Assembly: GCA_947172415.1 (NCBI GenBank) | Contig: OX359192.1 | Span: forward strand, 5,396,501-5,460,500 | Origin: Chondrosia reniformis | Lineage: Eukaryota; Porifera; Demospongiae; Chondrillida; Chondrillidae | Reading direction: 5' to 3' | Length of the DNA stretch: 64,000 nucleotides | Shown here: one piece after another, positions 62,901 through 64,000 of the stretch | How positions within the stretch are numbered: position 1 is the stretch's first letter | How the letters are laid out: every line of letters begins with the position of its first letter | The notes under the pieces: model-generated | Seen by the model: the letters and a program-made list of their open reading frames with translations, nothing else | What the model was told of the DNA's origin: nothing | Database searches by the model: none | Translations under genes and position numbers: made by a program

Positions 62901-64000
62901 ACTAACTGTAACAACACCAACTGCTGTATTCTGTGTCCTTGTACGCGAGACACCGAATCTATAAAGATTATCATGTACAACATTGTTAACCTTGTAAAAA
63001 TTGCTGAATTCTGGAGTGTGTTCATTGACCCCATTGACTGTAATATGGATTAAAGCTTCAGATGTGTTAACAGAATCAGAACAACTAATCCGAAAATTGT
63101 ACTGTGTGACAGATTCATAATCTAAAGACATCCCCTCTTTGAGTGATATGCTCGTAGCAGAGAAATCAAAGAGATTTCCATAATTAGATGTCCCGACAAT
63201 AGCCACAGTGAGATCACCTCCTACAGAAACATCTGCATCTGTGCAGTTAATGTCCACAACTGTGCTTGGTGCTTGTAAACTTTCACTGACATTTGATGAA
63301 TAAGATCCAGCATCAAATGATGGTAGCTTATCATTAGCACGAAGAACAGCGAGAAAGAAGTTACCATCTTGACATTGTTCACAGTTCTCGTTCATAGCTA
63401 CATCACAAACTGACACTCTCACAACCAGGATTATGAACTGACTGGTACTTTGTTCAATTTCACTAGCATATTTCGTCTCAAAATTTGGTTCATCAAGATC
63501 AATTTGGCGGTTTGTAAATACTGTCTTTTCTTCATTGTCTACAGCAAAGAAGGTGGTGTTTTTCAATTGAAGAGTAAAATCCGAATCTCTGTCATTATCT
63601 ATGACCATTTGGGTGATAGTGTTACTTCTTGTGGAGCTTCCAAACTCCACAAACACATGCCCAGGTTGAACAGGCTCATCCACCGATACAAAAAGACTGG
63701 AAGGAAGAGGAGTTTCTGGACACCATTCGCTAACAGGTTCTATGTGGAGATTCAATGTGGCAGTTCCATTGAATTTCTCTTCCCTACATTGAAGGTTTAT
63801 AGTATATCTTGGTTGTGTGGTGAGGATATCATAGTCTATTATTGCAGTGGAAGACAGCAGCCCTTTTGACGTGTTGTCAGTTCGTATTGTAAAGCTAAAA
63901 CCAACTGGAATTGGAGTCACATCTGTAATGTAATATGTTAGGTTGCTCTCTAAAGAATCAGGATCCACACATTGAACTGTAAAGAAGTCAGTTGGAGGAG
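45000..64000 (-). CDS. Giant cadherin, 3' part (5' end beyond the window)
   Basis: Visible exons in transcript order: at least 64000-47440, then 46730-46368, 45962-45742, 45534-45506 (29 nt) and 45206-45000; all phases agree. The first is open to the window edge, at least 16.5 kb. It encodes about 5,500 residues of roughly 50 tandem cadherin repeats with calcium-binding motifs (DxNDN, LDYE, DxD), for example VDDINDNAPNCP and VEDVNDNRPEF. No EGF or laminin-G domain is seen. After the last repeat comes a segment with alternating strands and helices (ILIILSSCDPI, a helix near EIRMDLEKWF, SRILLYIVLG, a helix near AQTYVKSFY), like the membrane-adjacent domain of CDH23/PCDH15-type cadherins. Then follow one TM helix (TLIAVIVVVCFLAFSLCVMV) and a cytoplasmic tail of about 170 residues, acidic in its middle and basic at its end (KDKQRGRRK). 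Likely a very long adhesion or tip-link-like cadherin; the Met at 63968 is not a real start. Confidence 0.92.
46860..47010 (-). mobile_element. tRNA-derived SINE, copy 2
   Basis: Read on the minus strand it has TAGCTCAACAGCAGAGCA (A-box region), TCATAACCAGCTG, then GGGTTCCATTCCCAG, where the T stem CTGGG/CCCAG is intact around TTCCATT (B-box). The body ends ATTACTTGTGGTTTGATTAT, as in the copy at 9731-9850. It lies in the cadherin intron between the giant exon and the TM exon. Confidence 0.7.

Noticed and set aside
63968-63968. Met at 63968 as the cadherin start codon
   Set aside because: The frame stays open upstream to the window edge (DFFTVQCVDPD reads as cadherin repeat), and there is no signal peptide.
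45000-64000. Identification of the cadherin as Hedgling, the presumed partner of Patched
   Set aside because: The visible membrane-proximal part lacks the EGF, Ig or similar domains described for Hedgling. The N terminus is outside the window, so this cannot be tested here.

Overview
The window is animal genomic DNA. Genes are split by many short GT-AG introns, and the intergenic DNA is AT-rich and full of small repeats. The gene set (Patched, a very large cadherin, CFAP161, RIOK2, OSTC, DENND4, a Ras/Rap-type GTPase) is metazoan. Compact introns, strong divergence from bilaterian orthologues, and noncoding DNA peppered with TACGTA-type palindromes best fit a sponge (a demosponge such as Amphimedon). 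That species guess is inference; the gene identities rest on direct reading of the translated exons.

Layout. 130-2228 (+): CFAP161, a ciliary protein, six exons. 2655-11212 (-): a Patched orthologue, eleven exons, 1130 codons, convergent with CFAP161. 11759-12484 (-): a single-coding-exon Ras/Rap-like GTPase with an altered switch-II box. 12485-17953: 5.5 kb without a recognisable gene. 17954-22073 (+): RIOK2, ten exons. 23336-23769 (-): OSTC, whose tiny last exon is not resolved. It shares a 150-bp head-to-head promoter with DENND4 (23920-40171, +, 25 exons, 1305 aa). Two DENND4 introns carry indel-free minisatellites: 14 units of 29 bp and about 138 units of 17 bp. 40575-44543 (+): a secreted glycoside-hydrolase-like protein with a perfect 118-bp tandem duplication of one exon. 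45000 to beyond 64000 (-): the 3' part of a giant cadherin gene whose main exon is at least 16.5 kb without an intron and encodes more than 5,500 residues of cadherin repeats, followed by a membrane-adjacent domain, one transmembrane segment and a short tail.

Exon joins were derived by hand. For CFAP161, Patched, RIOK2, DENND4, the hydrolase-like gene and the visible cadherin exons, every junction keeps reading frame with GT-AG borders, and each total CDS length I could compute is a multiple of three.

The genes are unrelated housekeeping, ciliary, signalling and adhesion genes; nothing suggests an operon or a dedicated cluster. The more unusual content is the intronless giant cadherin exon and its membrane-adjacent fold, the 17-bp two-variant minisatellite that starts at a splice donor, the duplicated hydrolase exon, the DSGG GTPase, and several short mobile families (a tRNA-derived SINE, hairpin MITE-like elements and a longer dispersed repeat).
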